A stretch of 64,000 nt of DNA from UBA11574 sp964591175 (lineage in GTDB: Bacteria; Desulfobacterota; Desulfobacteria; Desulfobacterales; UBA11574): NCBI GenBank assembly GCA_964591175.1, contig CAZQAF010000011.1:3787-67786 (forward strand), written 5' to 3'. Under the pieces are notes generated by a model that was given only the letters and a program-made list of their open reading frames with translations, was not told the origin of the DNA and did not search any database. Positions 50,824-59,369 of this stretch are shown piece by piece. Every line of letters starts with the position of its first letter. The stretch's first letter is position 1. Made by a program: the position numbers and the translations under genes.

Positions 50824-51486
50824 TTAAACAAAACCGGTTTTGGCAAGAAACGCCAGGTCTAAAGCGCCGGCGGATCCTTTTTCTGCCTTATCGGGGTGTT
50901 TTCCGGTGACAAAACGTTCAACATACTTTCCTATCATATCTGTCTCTATGTTGACAAGATCGCCGACTTTTTTAAAGCTGATGGTCGTCAATTTGGCCGT
51001 ATGGGGAATAATGCCGACCTCAAAACGATCGATCCCGCAATTGTTGACGGTCAGACTGATACCGTCCACGGCGACAGATCCTTTTTTAATGATGTAATAG
51101 GAAATCGCTTTCGGCACGTTAAAAGCGATCACCGTCGCATTTCCCTTGCGTTGTTTGAGCGCGACGGTCCCTGTTCCATCGATGTGGCCTGAAACAAGAT
51201 GGCCGTCGATGCGGTCTGAAAGACGAAGGGCTCTTTCAAGGTTCACACGATCACCGATTCTGGCTTTTCCAAAGGTTGTCTTGGAAAGCGTTTCCGGCGA
51301 CACGTCGACCCGAACACGTCTATCCTCTATCATCACCACTGTCAAACAGGCACCGCTGACGGAGATGCTGTCCCCGATCCTGGTCCCTTCAAGGGCAAAA
51401 TCCGCATCAAGGGTCATGTTGCGTCCCTGCCCTTGCGGCCGTATCTCACGAATCGTCCCGAGCCCTTCTATGATGCCTGTAAACAT
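50824..51486 (-). CDS. ribE: Riboflavin synthase alpha subunit
   Basis: The 220-residue protein has two lumazine-binding repeats, MFTGIIEGLGTIRE... at the start and HLVSGHIDGTGTVALKQRK in the middle, and it performs the last step to riboflavin. It is in the - strand riboflavin operon behind ribD. Confidence 0.94.
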   Translation of the reverse strand: MFTGIIEGLGTIREIRPQGQGRNMTLDADFALEGTRIGDSISVSGACLTVVMIEDRRVRVDVSPETLSKTTFGKARIGDRVNLERALRLSDRIDGHLVSGHIDGTGTVALKQRKGNATVIAFNVPKAISYYIIKKGSVAVDGISLTVNNCGIDRFEVGIIPHTAKLTTISFKKVGDLVNIETDMIGKYVERFVTGKHPDKAEKGSAGALDLAFLAKTGFV

Positions 51487-51489
51487 GAG

Positions 51490-52611
51490 TTATTCGTTTC
51501 CGATATATCCTTCGATCATGACATCATCGCCGAAACGCTGAACCCGGATATCCTTAACGGCAATGCAATGGTTCATGACCGCCGCACCCGGTCCCTTGCA
51601 GATTGGGATGCCGTCATCTCCTCCCAAAATCTTCGGTGCATAGAAAAAGTATATTTTATCGACAATCCCGGCGGATAAAGCAGATGCAATTACCCGGCCG
51701 CCACCCTCGATAAGGAGACTGGTAACTTCCAATGATCCCAGACGATCCATCAGCCGGTCAAGGTCGATGAGATCGTTCTTTAGCGGCATTTCAATAATTC
51801 TAACGCCGCTTTTTTCCAATCTGCCTTTTTTATCCTCCGAAACCGAAGGACCGATGACGAGTATCGTATCAGAACGGGAATGAAGCCGCAAGAGTTTTGC
51901 CTTCTCAGAAATACGAAGGCGAGTGTCAAGAATAATCCGTATCGGGTCCTTGGGCTTGAAGTTCTTGGCAGGCGATGCGATCCGGGTGGTTAAACTGGGG
52001 TCATCTTTTTCAACGGTGTTGATGCCGACCATAATGGCATCAACGGCATGGCGGAGTCGGTGAACAAACTGTCTGGACTCTTCTCCGGTAACCCATCTGG
52101 AATCACCTGTTTTTGTTGCGATGTGCCCGTCCAGGGTCGCGGCACATTTAACCATCGTAAAGGGGCGTTTTGATCCAACGTATTTAATAAACGCTTCGTT
52201 CAGTCTTTTTGCCTGCGCTTCACAAACCCCTGACGTGACACGGATGCCGCGGCTTTTTAAATATTCCAATCCGCCGCCCTTAACCTCCGGGTTCGGATCT
52301 GTCATGGCGGCAACCACTCGCCGAATGCCGGCGCTGACAAGCTTTTCGGTGCAGGGAGGTGTGCGTCCCGTATGATTACAGGGCTCAAGTGTCACATAAA
52401 GGGTTGCGTTTCTCGCTAGAATGCCGGCATTATCCAGGGCATTGACCTCAGCGTGTGCTTTCCCTGCAGCCTGATGATATCCTTTCCCGACAACCCTTCC
52501 GTCCTTAACGATGACGGCGCCCACCATCGGGTTGGGCGAGGTAAAGCCTTCCCCCTTTTTGGCAAGATCAAGCGCCATCTTCATAAAACGTTTGTCTTCT
52601 GTAATTGTCAA
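51490..52611 (-). CDS. ribD: RibD: deaminase and pyrimidine reductase
   Basis: The 373-residue bifunctional enzyme has an N-terminal zinc deaminase (HAEVNAL, then PCNHTGRTPPC) and a C-terminal reductase (about 150-373) with MVGINTVEKDDP and EGGGRVIASAL. It starts the riboflavin part of the cluster. nrdR lies upstream on the same strand. Confidence 0.94.
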   Translation of the reverse strand: MTITEDKRFMKMALDLAKKGEGFTSPNPMVGAVIVKDGRVVGKGYHQAAGKAHAEVNALDNAGILARNATLYVTLEPCNHTGRTPPCTEKLVSAGIRRVVAAMTDPNPEVKGGGLEYLKSRGIRVTSGVCEAQAKRLNEAFIKYVGSKRPFTMVKCAATLDGHIATKTGDSRWVTGEESRQFVHRLRHAVDAIMVGINTVEKDDPSLTTRIASPAKNFKPKDPIRIILDTRLRISEKAKLLRLHSRSDTILVIGPSVSEDKKGRLEKSGVRIIEMPLKNDLIDLDRLMDRLGSLEVTSLLIEGGGRVIASALSAGIVDKIYFFYAPKILGGDDGIPICKGPGAAVMNHCIAVKDIRVQRFGDDVMIEGYIGNE

Positions 52612-52667
52612 AATGTTACGAATAACCCGAACTCGTATGTATTCGATAGGTTATAAAATTATCGCAA

Positions 52668-53123
52668 TTAATGATTGCTTAAAAGGTTTTTAAGTTCGGA
52701 AACGAAATCATTCACATCTTTGAATTCCCTGTATACCGATGCAAATCTCACGTATGCGACATCATCGATTTCATGGAGTTTTGCCATGACCTTTTCACCG
52801 ATGGTGTGAGACGGTATCTCCTTCTCCCCGATCTCTCTGAGATCCCGTTCCAGCTCATCCAGGAAATCTTCGATAACGTTCATGCTGATCTTTCGTTTTT
52901 GGCATGCCCTTTGGAGGCCCGAACGCACTTTTTCACGGGAAAAGACTTCACGGCGACCATCTTTTTTAATGATCATAACAGGAATTTCTTCAATATGTTC
53001 ATAGGTGGTAAACCGGCGACTGCAGATAATGCATTCCCTGCGTCTCCGAATGACATTCCCGTCTTTGCTCAATCTGGAATCAATCACCTTGTTGTCAATT
53101 TCTCCGCAAAATGGGCATTTCAT
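52668..53123 (-). CDS. nrdR: Transcriptional repressor NrdR
   Basis: The 151-residue protein has an N-terminal zinc ribbon (MKCPFCGEIDNKVIDSR ... CIICSRRFTTYE) and an ATP-cone. It represses ribonucleotide reductase genes in response to ATP/dATP. Confidence 0.95.
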   Translation of the reverse strand: MKCPFCGEIDNKVIDSRLSKDGNVIRRRRECIICSRRFTTYEHIEEIPVMIIKKDGRREVFSREKVRSGLQRACQKRKISMNVIEDFLDELERDLREIGEKEIPSHTIGEKVMAKLHEIDDVAYVRFASVYREFKDVNDFVSELKNLLSNH

Positions 53124-53138
53124 GAATTCCCCCTATAT

Positions 53139-53645
53139 CTAGTTAACAATATCCGATGTCGGATTGTTCTTCATCGGCCCGGACAAACCCGGATCGATTT
53201 TTACGACATCGACCCCGGCTTCCGCCAACATTTCTTTGGACATGGTATCGGCATACCCGGACGCGTAGCAAATTTTCGTTATCCCCGCATTGATAATCAT
53301 TTTGGCGCATATGGAACACGGGAGGTTGGTGCAAAAAAGTGTTGCGCCTTTTATGGTGACACCGTGATATGCGGCCTGAATGATCGCATTCTGCTCGGCA
53401 TGTATGCCGCGGCAAAGTTCGTGATTTTTCCCCGAGGCGATATTCAATTTCTCCCGAAGGCATCCGGTCTCGAGGCAATGTTTGATATTGGCCGGCGCGC
53501 CATTATAACCTGTCGACAAAATTCTTTTATCTTTGACGATGATGGCACCGACGGCGCGACGAAGACATGTCGCTCTTTTGGCAACAAGAAATGCGATATT
53601 CATAAAATAGGCTTCCCACGACGGGCGGTCAATCTCCGGTGTCAT
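53139..53645 (-). CDS. dCMP deaminase
   Basis: The 168-residue enzyme deaminates dCMP to dUMP. The zinc site is seen as GIHAEQNAIIQAA and LPCSICAKMIINAG. It lies between glyA and nrdR on the - strand, linking nucleotide and one-carbon metabolism. Length and motifs are complete. Confidence 0.92.
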   Translation of the reverse strand: MTPEIDRPSWEAYFMNIAFLVAKRATCLRRAVGAIIVKDKRILSTGYNGAPANIKHCLETGCLREKLNIASGKNHELCRGIHAEQNAIIQAAYHGVTIKGATLFCTNLPCSICAKMIINAGITKICYASGYADTMSKEMLAEAGVDVVKIDPGLSGPMKNNPTSDIVN

Positions 53646-53646
53646 T

Positions 53647-54924
53647 TTAAGCCTCCTCTTCGTTCAAGCTGCGATACAACGGAAACGCTTCGCAAATCTC
53701 GAAAACTTTTTTCTTCGTTGCCGCAATGATATTTTCATCCAAATGGTTTTGGAGCACCTGGACGATAAGCCTTGCAATGGTCTCCATTTCGGCTACTTTC
53801 ATGCCTCTGGTGGTCACCGCAGGGGTTCCGATCCGGATGCCGCTGGTCAACATCGGCCCCCGCGTCTCGAACGGTATGGCATTTTTGTTGACGGTAATCC
53901 CGGCGCGGCCCAAGGCATCTTCGGCATCTTTGCCGGTGATATTCAGATTCCGCAAATCGACAATCATCATGTGATTATCAGTGCCGTTTGAAATGAGCCG
54001 GATACCGCTGTCCATCAAATGATCGGCAAGCACCCTCGCATTGTTTACGATATCTTTCTGATAGGCCCTGAAAGATTCGCTCAGGGCTTCTTTGAAAGCA
54101 ATCGCTTTAGCGGCAATGACGTGCATCAGCGGTCCGCCCTGGATGCCCGGAAATATTTGCTTGTTCAGTTTGACGCTATAGTCGGTCCTTGCCAGAATTA
54201 AACCGCCTCGAGGCCCTCGCAGTGTTTTGTGCGTTGTGGACGTGATGACATCGGAAAACGGTACGGGAGACGGGTGAAGCCCGGCAGCTACCAGGCCGGC
54301 AATATGCGCCATGTCGACCATCAGGTATGCATTTACCGACGATGCAATGTTTGCAAAGGCTTCAAAATCGATAATACGGGGGTACGCACTGGCGCCGGCA
54401 ACAATCAGCTTCGGCTGATACTCTTTGGCCAATCGTGCCAATTCTTCATAATCGATGGTCCCGGTATCCGCATTTACGCCATAATGAACAAAATGATAAA
54501 GCTTGCCCGAAAAACTGGCCGGACTTCCATGGGTAAGGTGCCCGCCGTGGGACAAATTCATGCCAAGGACCGTATCTCCGGGATCCAGCAAGGCAAAATA
54601 CACCGCCATGTTGGCCTGGGAGCCCGAATGCGGCTGAACATTGGCATACGCTGCATGGAATAGTTTTTTTACCCGATGGATCGCCAGCTTTTCCGCAACA
54701 TCGACATATTCACATCCGCCGTAGTAACGTTTATCAGGATAACCTTCTGCATACTTATTGGTAAGAACACTTGCCTGAGCAGCCATGACTGCGGGACTGG
54801 CAATATTTTCCGATGCGATAAGCTCCAGTGTGTTTGCCTGGCGGCCGATTTCCATGGAAATTGCACGGGCAATTTCAGGGTCTGCTTTCTCGATAACGCT
54901 GATAAAGTCCAATGTGTTTTTCAT
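53647..54924 (-). CDS. glyA: Serine hydroxymethyltransferase GlyA
   Basis: The 425-residue PLP enzyme interconverts serine and glycine with tetrahydrofolate. The PLP-Lys lies in TSTTHKTLRGPRGG, and GYPDKRYYGGCEYVD near the N terminus is typical. It follows rpiB on the - strand; the two are likely co-transcribed. Confidence 0.95.
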   Translation of the reverse strand: MKNTLDFISVIEKADPEIARAISMEIGRQANTLELIASENIASPAVMAAQASVLTNKYAEGYPDKRYYGGCEYVDVAEKLAIHRVKKLFHAAYANVQPHSGSQANMAVYFALLDPGDTVLGMNLSHGGHLTHGSPASFSGKLYHFVHYGVNADTGTIDYEELARLAKEYQPKLIVAGASAYPRIIDFEAFANIASSVNAYLMVDMAHIAGLVAAGLHPSPVPFSDVITSTTHKTLRGPRGGLILARTDYSVKLNKQIFPGIQGGPLMHVIAAKAIAFKEALSESFRAYQKDIVNNARVLADHLMDSGIRLISNGTDNHMMIVDLRNLNITGKDAEDALGRAGITVNKNAIPFETRGPMLTSGIRIGTPAVTTRGMKVAEMETIARLIVQVLQNHLDENIIAATKKKVFEICEAFPLYRSLNEEEA

Positions 54925-54937
54925 TATCGGAACAGTC

Positions 54938-55387
54938 TTAGTCTATTCGATCAAATTTTTCCAATCGCCGTTGATGCCGCCCGCCGTCAAAAGGGGTCTC
55001 CAACCAAACTTTCACGATTTCCATGGCAAGGGATTCTCCGATAACACGCGCTCCCATAACCAGAATATTGGAATCGTTGTGTCGTCTGCTCATCATGGCG
55101 GAAAATAGACCGCCACACAGCGCTGCCCTGACATGAGGGAATTTATTGGCCACCATGGACATGCCGATTCCGGTGCCGCACATGAGTATGCCTTTTTCGA
55201 ATTTACCCGTTGAAACCATCGATGCGACCTTGATCCCGAAATCGGGATAATCCACCGAATCTTCACTATGACAACCGGCATCCTCGACATCGATGGATCT
55301 TTTTACCAGATAATCTTTAATCTTTTCTTTCAAAGTATACGCGGCATGATCGCTGCCGATAACCATGGATGTTTTTTTCCCGACCAT
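54938..55387 (-). CDS. rpiB: Ribose-5-phosphate isomerase B
   Basis: The 149-residue isomerase converts ribose-5-phosphate and ribulose-5-phosphate. The N-terminal IGSDHAAYTLKEKIKDYL, CGTGIGMSM active-site loop and SRRHNDSNILVMGARVIG are diagnostic. It is 13 bases ahead of glyA in direction of transcription. Confidence 0.93.
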   Translation of the reverse strand: MVGKKTSMVIGSDHAAYTLKEKIKDYLVKRSIDVEDAGCHSEDSVDYPDFGIKVASMVSTGKFEKGILMCGTGIGMSMVANKFPHVRAALCGGLFSAMMSRRHNDSNILVMGARVIGESLAMEIVKVWLETPFDGGRHQRRLEKFDRID

Positions 55388-55489
55388 ACTACCACCTTGT
55401 GTGCCCTGCTAACAGCGAATTTTTTTTTACAAACTCAAAAGAATGCCGGCAAATCGATTTAAAAATCATTTTGCTCGAAACAATCAAAA

Positions 55490-55666
55490 TTATTCGACAT
55501 CGATGATCGTGCGCCCCTTATATGTACCGCAACTGGGGCATACATGGTGTGGAAGCCTGGCATCACCGCATTGGGGGCAGCTCGTCAGTTTCGGAGCTGA
55601 AATTTTTTGATGAGTCCGTCGCTTATCCCGTTTTGATTTTGACTTCTTACGTTTTGGAACTGCCAT
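55490..55666 (-). CDS. rpmF: Ribosomal protein L32
   Basis: The 58-residue L32 begins MAVPKRKKSKSKRDKRR and has a zinc ribbon CPQCGDARLPHHVCPSCG. I start at the ATG at 55666, where AGGTGATT is the ribosome site; an upstream in-frame ATG adds three residues. A possible -35/-10 (TTGACA, TAGTTA) lies about 70 bases upstream. Confidence 0.94.
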   Translation of the reverse strand: MAVPKRKKSKSKRDKRRTHQKISAPKLTSCPQCGDARLPHHVCPSCGTYKGRTIIDVE

Positions 55667-55735
55667 AATAATCACCTAATTAATTGTTTTTATTTAACTA
55701 CTTATCTCATATCCACCTTGACAAAAGTTGAAGTT

Positions 55736-55764
55736 TAACTAATTGAAATGATATACATTGTCAA
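55736..55764 (-). promoter_or_regulatory. Possible promoter for rpmF
   Basis: On the - strand, TTGACA (55764-55759) and TAGTTA (55741-55736) are 17 bases apart, about 70 bases before the L32 start codon. Confidence 0.4.
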
Positions 55765-55786
55765 GATCTTTCATATACATTTACAG

Positions 55787-57973
55787 TTAACTATGCGACA
55801 ATCTGAATGCAAGGCCGGAGAGCCGCTTTTTAGGTGTATCGTTTTTTAAAGCAATTGTCATGGCTTTTTTTGTGCCGATGAGTATGACCAGGCGCTTCCC
55901 CCGCGTAATCCCCGTGTATAAGAGGTTTCTCTGAAGAAGGATATAATGCTGGGTCATCAGCGGCATTATAACGGCCGGGTATTCCGAACCCTGGGATTTA
56001 TGAACCGATATGGCATAGGCCAAAGATACTTCATCCGTTTCCGTAAAATCGTAATTTACCGTCCTTCCGTAATAATCCACCGAAAAATTTTCTCCTTTGG
56101 GATCCACTGTCCGGATGGTCCCGATATCTCCGTTAAATACCTCTTTTTGATAGTTGTTTTTAAGGTGCATTACTTTATCCCCGATCTTAAAAGCACTGCC
56201 TGTGGTTTCAAGCACAACCGGGTTCGGGTTCAATACCTTTTGCAGCACCTGATTGAGATGTGTGGTGCCGACAATACCTTTGTGCATCGGCGTTAAAACT
56301 TGAATATCTTGCAATGGATCCAAAGAAAAATCCCGCGGCATTGTTTTTATGCACAATTCAACGATGGTGGAAACCACCTTGGCCGGATCCGTTTCTTCCA
56401 AAAAATAAAATTCTGAAAGCCTGTCTGATTCGTCCATCGGCCTGAAAACCGGGGCCTCACCATTGCGTATTCTGTGGGCATTCAATATAATCGGGCTCTG
56501 ATAGGCCTGTCTGAATATTTTTTTCAGATAAAAAACAGGAATCCGGGCGGATTTTATCAAGTCTTTAAGCACGTTGCCGGGTCCGATGGAGGGAAGCTGA
56601 AAAATATCTCCCACCAAGACCAATACAGCGGTAACGGGCAGGGCGTTCGTCAGATGAAACATCAAGAGGGTATCGACCATTGATGCTTCATCGATAATCA
56701 CCACATCCCCATCAAGGGGATTGTCCCTGTTTTTTAAAAATGCACCGTCCTGGAAATTAATCCCCAACAATCGATGGATGGTTTTTGCATTCCTCCGGGT
56801 CACCTCGGACAAGCGTCTGGCCGCTCGCCCGGTCGGCGCCGCAAGGAGCACCTGTTTCCCCAGCGCCTCGAATATGGCGCTGATGGACCGGATCAACGTT
56901 GTTTTGCCGGTTCCGGGACCCCCGGTGATGATGTTTACCCGATGGGAGAGTATTTTTTCGAGGGCGTCAATTTGCTCTCCGGATAGGGCAATGGCCAATT
57001 TTTTTTGCACCTCCCTTGAGATACGCTCCGAATCGATGGGAGGCGGTATGACCGGAACAGACAACAGTGCTTTTACGCGGTCGGATATCCCGGTTTCCGC
57101 TTCATAAAATTCTTCCAGGTAAACGGCTCTTTTGTCGGAAAATTCCCCTTGATTTTCAATCACCAGTTTTTTTTCGTCAACCAAGGTTTCGATCGCATGG
57201 TTGACGATATCGGCGTCCAACCCAAAAAAACGGCTGCAATGCGCAAACAATTGCTCCTCATAGGCAAATACATGTCCTTCATTAATGGACTGCTGCATGA
57301 CTTGAACCACACAAGCCTTTATGCGCTTGGGATCATCCCGCGAAACGCCCAGCTTCAATGCAATTTTGTCAACCAGATAAAAGCCCATTCCCTGGATATC
57401 GGAGGCCAGGCGAAAAGGATCATTTTTGATAATATCCACCGCATTCGTACCGTAATGTTTGAGCATCTTTGCGCAATAGGATGTTTTAACGCCTGCCTCC
57501 TGCAATAAATCCATCAGGTTTCGCGCCGCGTGATTATACTTCCAGGCACTGCATATCGTTGCGGCTTTAGCGGTTCCGATGCCTTCGACTTCTACGAGTC
57601 TATCCGGATATTTCTCTATGATCTTAAAAACATCGGTCTTAAAGTGGTTGATCATTCTGTCGGCCGTTGATGGCCCGATGCCTTTGACAATCCCGGATTT
57701 GAGATATTTTTTAATGCCGTCAATGGTTTCTGGCAGCGTTTCTTTGTAGGACTGAATCTTAAACTGTTGTCCATACTTGGGATGGGTTTCCCAAGTCCCC
57801 TCAACTTTAAGAAATTGCCCGGCTTTGACCGCCGTCATTGTACCGACGATCGTAACCAGGCTGTTGGTTTTGCTGGTTTTTAATTTTGCGATGGTATAAT
57901 GATTTTCGGCATTGAAGAAAGTGATTCTTTCCAGCTCTCCTTCAAGGGTGGTTGTGGGGTCAGAACTAGTCAT
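55787..57973 (-). CDS. recD2: RecD2-type helicase
   Basis: The 728-residue SF1B helicase has an N-terminal OB/helix-hairpin-helix part (about 75-200), Walker A GGPGTGKTTLI (about 370), VVIIDEASMVDT (Walker B), and a C-terminal helicase half ending YAISVHKSQGSEYPAVI. It acts in DNA repair independently of RecBC. I start at ATG 57973 (MTSSDPTTTLEGELE), the usual beginning; upstream codons lie in gmhB and are less likely. It overlaps the gmhB end by 8 bases. Confidence 0.9.
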   Translation of the reverse strand: MTSSDPTTTLEGELERITFFNAENHYTIAKLKTSKTNSLVTIVGTMTAVKAGQFLKVEGTWETHPKYGQQFKIQSYKETLPETIDGIKKYLKSGIVKGIGPSTADRMINHFKTDVFKIIEKYPDRLVEVEGIGTAKAATICSAWKYNHAARNLMDLLQEAGVKTSYCAKMLKHYGTNAVDIIKNDPFRLASDIQGMGFYLVDKIALKLGVSRDDPKRIKACVVQVMQQSINEGHVFAYEEQLFAHCSRFFGLDADIVNHAIETLVDEKKLVIENQGEFSDKRAVYLEEFYEAETGISDRVKALLSVPVIPPPIDSERISREVQKKLAIALSGEQIDALEKILSHRVNIITGGPGTGKTTLIRSISAIFEALGKQVLLAAPTGRAARRLSEVTRRNAKTIHRLLGINFQDGAFLKNRDNPLDGDVVIIDEASMVDTLLMFHLTNALPVTAVLVLVGDIFQLPSIGPGNVLKDLIKSARIPVFYLKKIFRQAYQSPIILNAHRIRNGEAPVFRPMDESDRLSEFYFLEETDPAKVVSTIVELCIKTMPRDFSLDPLQDIQVLTPMHKGIVGTTHLNQVLQKVLNPNPVVLETTGSAFKIGDKVMHLKNNYQKEVFNGDIGTIRTVDPKGENFSVDYYGRTVNYDFTETDEVSLAYAISVHKSQGSEYPAVIMPLMTQHYILLQRNLLYTGITRGKRLVILIGTKKAMTIALKNDTPKKRLSGLAFRLSHS

Positions 57974-58574
57974 GGGATTGCGAGCGGCCAGGAGAAGGTG
58001 CCGGCGGATTGCGGGAGATGACCCAATGAGCGGCTTCCAAAAGATTTTGAACAATAACATCCGGACGGATCATTTTTTCTTTTAATTGTTTCTCGGCCAG
58101 AGCGCCGTTGCCGGTTTTGACCAAAATTACGGTGCCGCATCCGGCATTTCGCGCGCACTCGATATCTTTTGCGCTGTCTCCGACCATGATCGATGCTTTA
58201 AGATCGATGCGATGCTTTTCTTCAGCTTTCAGAATCAGGCCGGTATTCGGCTTACGGCAGTCGCATTCATCTTCGGGTATATGGGGGCAAAAAAAAATAT
58301 CTTTGATGTCACCGCCGCTCGACAGAACGGCTTTTTTCATCATGTCATGGATATGATCGAGGGCCTTTAACGATATCATTTTCCGATGAATGACCGACTG
58401 GTTTGTGATGACGATCACGGCAAATCCATTCACCGTCAGCTTTTTTAATGCCTCGAGGCTGCCGGGTAAAAACTCGAATTCGGACCAGCTTTTGATGTAA
58501 CCCGGAGAATCGCGATTAATCACGCCGTCCCGGTCCAAAAAGACAACGATGGGTTTTTTTTTATGTCCGGTCAT
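57966..58574 (-). CDS. gmhB: D-glycero-beta-D-manno-heptose 1,7-bisphosphate 7-phosphatase (GmhB-like)
   Basis: The 202-residue HAD-IIIA phosphatase has FLDRDGVINRDSPGYI (catalytic Asp pair), ITNQSVIHR, zinc Cys/His in CPHIPEDECDCRKP, and VGDSAKDIECA. It supplies the heptose for lipopolysaccharide. The gene overlaps recD2 at its end. Confidence 0.88.
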   Translation of the reverse strand: MTGHKKKPIVVFLDRDGVINRDSPGYIKSWSEFEFLPGSLEALKKLTVNGFAVIVITNQSVIHRKMISLKALDHIHDMMKKAVLSSGGDIKDIFFCPHIPEDECDCRKPNTGLILKAEEKHRIDLKASIMVGDSAKDIECARNAGCGTVILVKTGNGALAEKQLKEKMIRPDVIVQNLLEAAHWVISRNPPAPSPGRSQSHD

Positions 58575-58589
58575 CAGATCAGCGGATGC

Positions 58590-59369
58590 TCACTGGGTAT
58601 CTTCCGCCACGGCAAATGCATCCTTATACCCCTTTCGGATCATCATGCTTTCAAACCTGTTAGCCTGGGCAAGGTTTGAATACCTGCCGACTTTAACCCT
58701 GTAAACGGTATCTCTTCCGTTGTAATAGGAAGTAATGTAGACACGTTGATATGTTCGGGCAAGCTGATTGCGAAGCTTTTCGGCATTGCGCCGATCCCCG
58801 AAAGCACCGATTTGAACCGTAAAGGTTCCCTGGTACAAATCGGTAACCGGATAAGACGTTGGCTTTCCGGCGCTCCCGTATGTCTCATTGGGTCCGGCCA
58901 GCGCAACAATTTCGACATCCGTTGTGCCGGGTCCGACGATACCGAGTTTTTTGGCCGCCGAATAAGAGAGGTCGATGATCCTGCCTCTGGCAAAGGGCCC
59001 GCGATCGTTGATCCTGACAACGGTTGTTCTGTTGTTTTTTAAATTCCGCACCCTGACATATGTGTCGAAAGGAAGGGTTTTGTGGGCGGCCGTCATATCG
59101 TACATGTTGTAAATTTCACCGTTGGCCGTTCTTTTTCCGTGAAATTCCCTGCCGTACCACGATGCCCTGCCATACTGGCTGAAGCCTCCGGCATGGGGCA
59201 GGGGGGTGTACCAGTTTCTTCCCATTTTATATGGTTTGGGATAACCCGGCGGAACAGTAGGGGGCGGTGCTACGGTTGAACATCCATAAAGGAAAAATCC
59301 TGAAATACTGCAAAAAACAATGAATCGATAAACAGCCCGGTAGTGTCTTTTAAAAAAATGAATGATCAT
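58590..59369 (-). CDS. rlpA: RlpA-like septal lipoprotein with SPOR domain
   Basis: The 259-residue lipoprotein has lipobox FLYGC (about residue 30), a double-psi beta-barrel RlpA domain (ASWYGREFHGKRTANGE, RINDRGPFARGR), and a C-terminal SPOR domain for binding denuded peptidoglycan (about 175-255). It cleaves glycan strands at division sites. Its start codon shares one base with the lon stop. Confidence 0.9.
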   Translation of the reverse strand: MIIHFFKRHYRAVYRFIVFCSISGFFLYGCSTVAPPPTVPPGYPKPYKMGRNWYTPLPHAGGFSQYGRASWYGREFHGKRTANGEIYNMYDMTAAHKTLPFDTYVRVRNLKNNRTTVVRINDRGPFARGRIIDLSYSAAKKLGIVGPGTTDVEIVALAGPNETYGSAGKPTSYPVTDLYQGTFTVQIGAFGDRRNAEKLRNQLARTYQRVYITSYYNGRDTVYRVKVGRYSNLAQANRFESMMIRKGYKDAFAVAEDTQ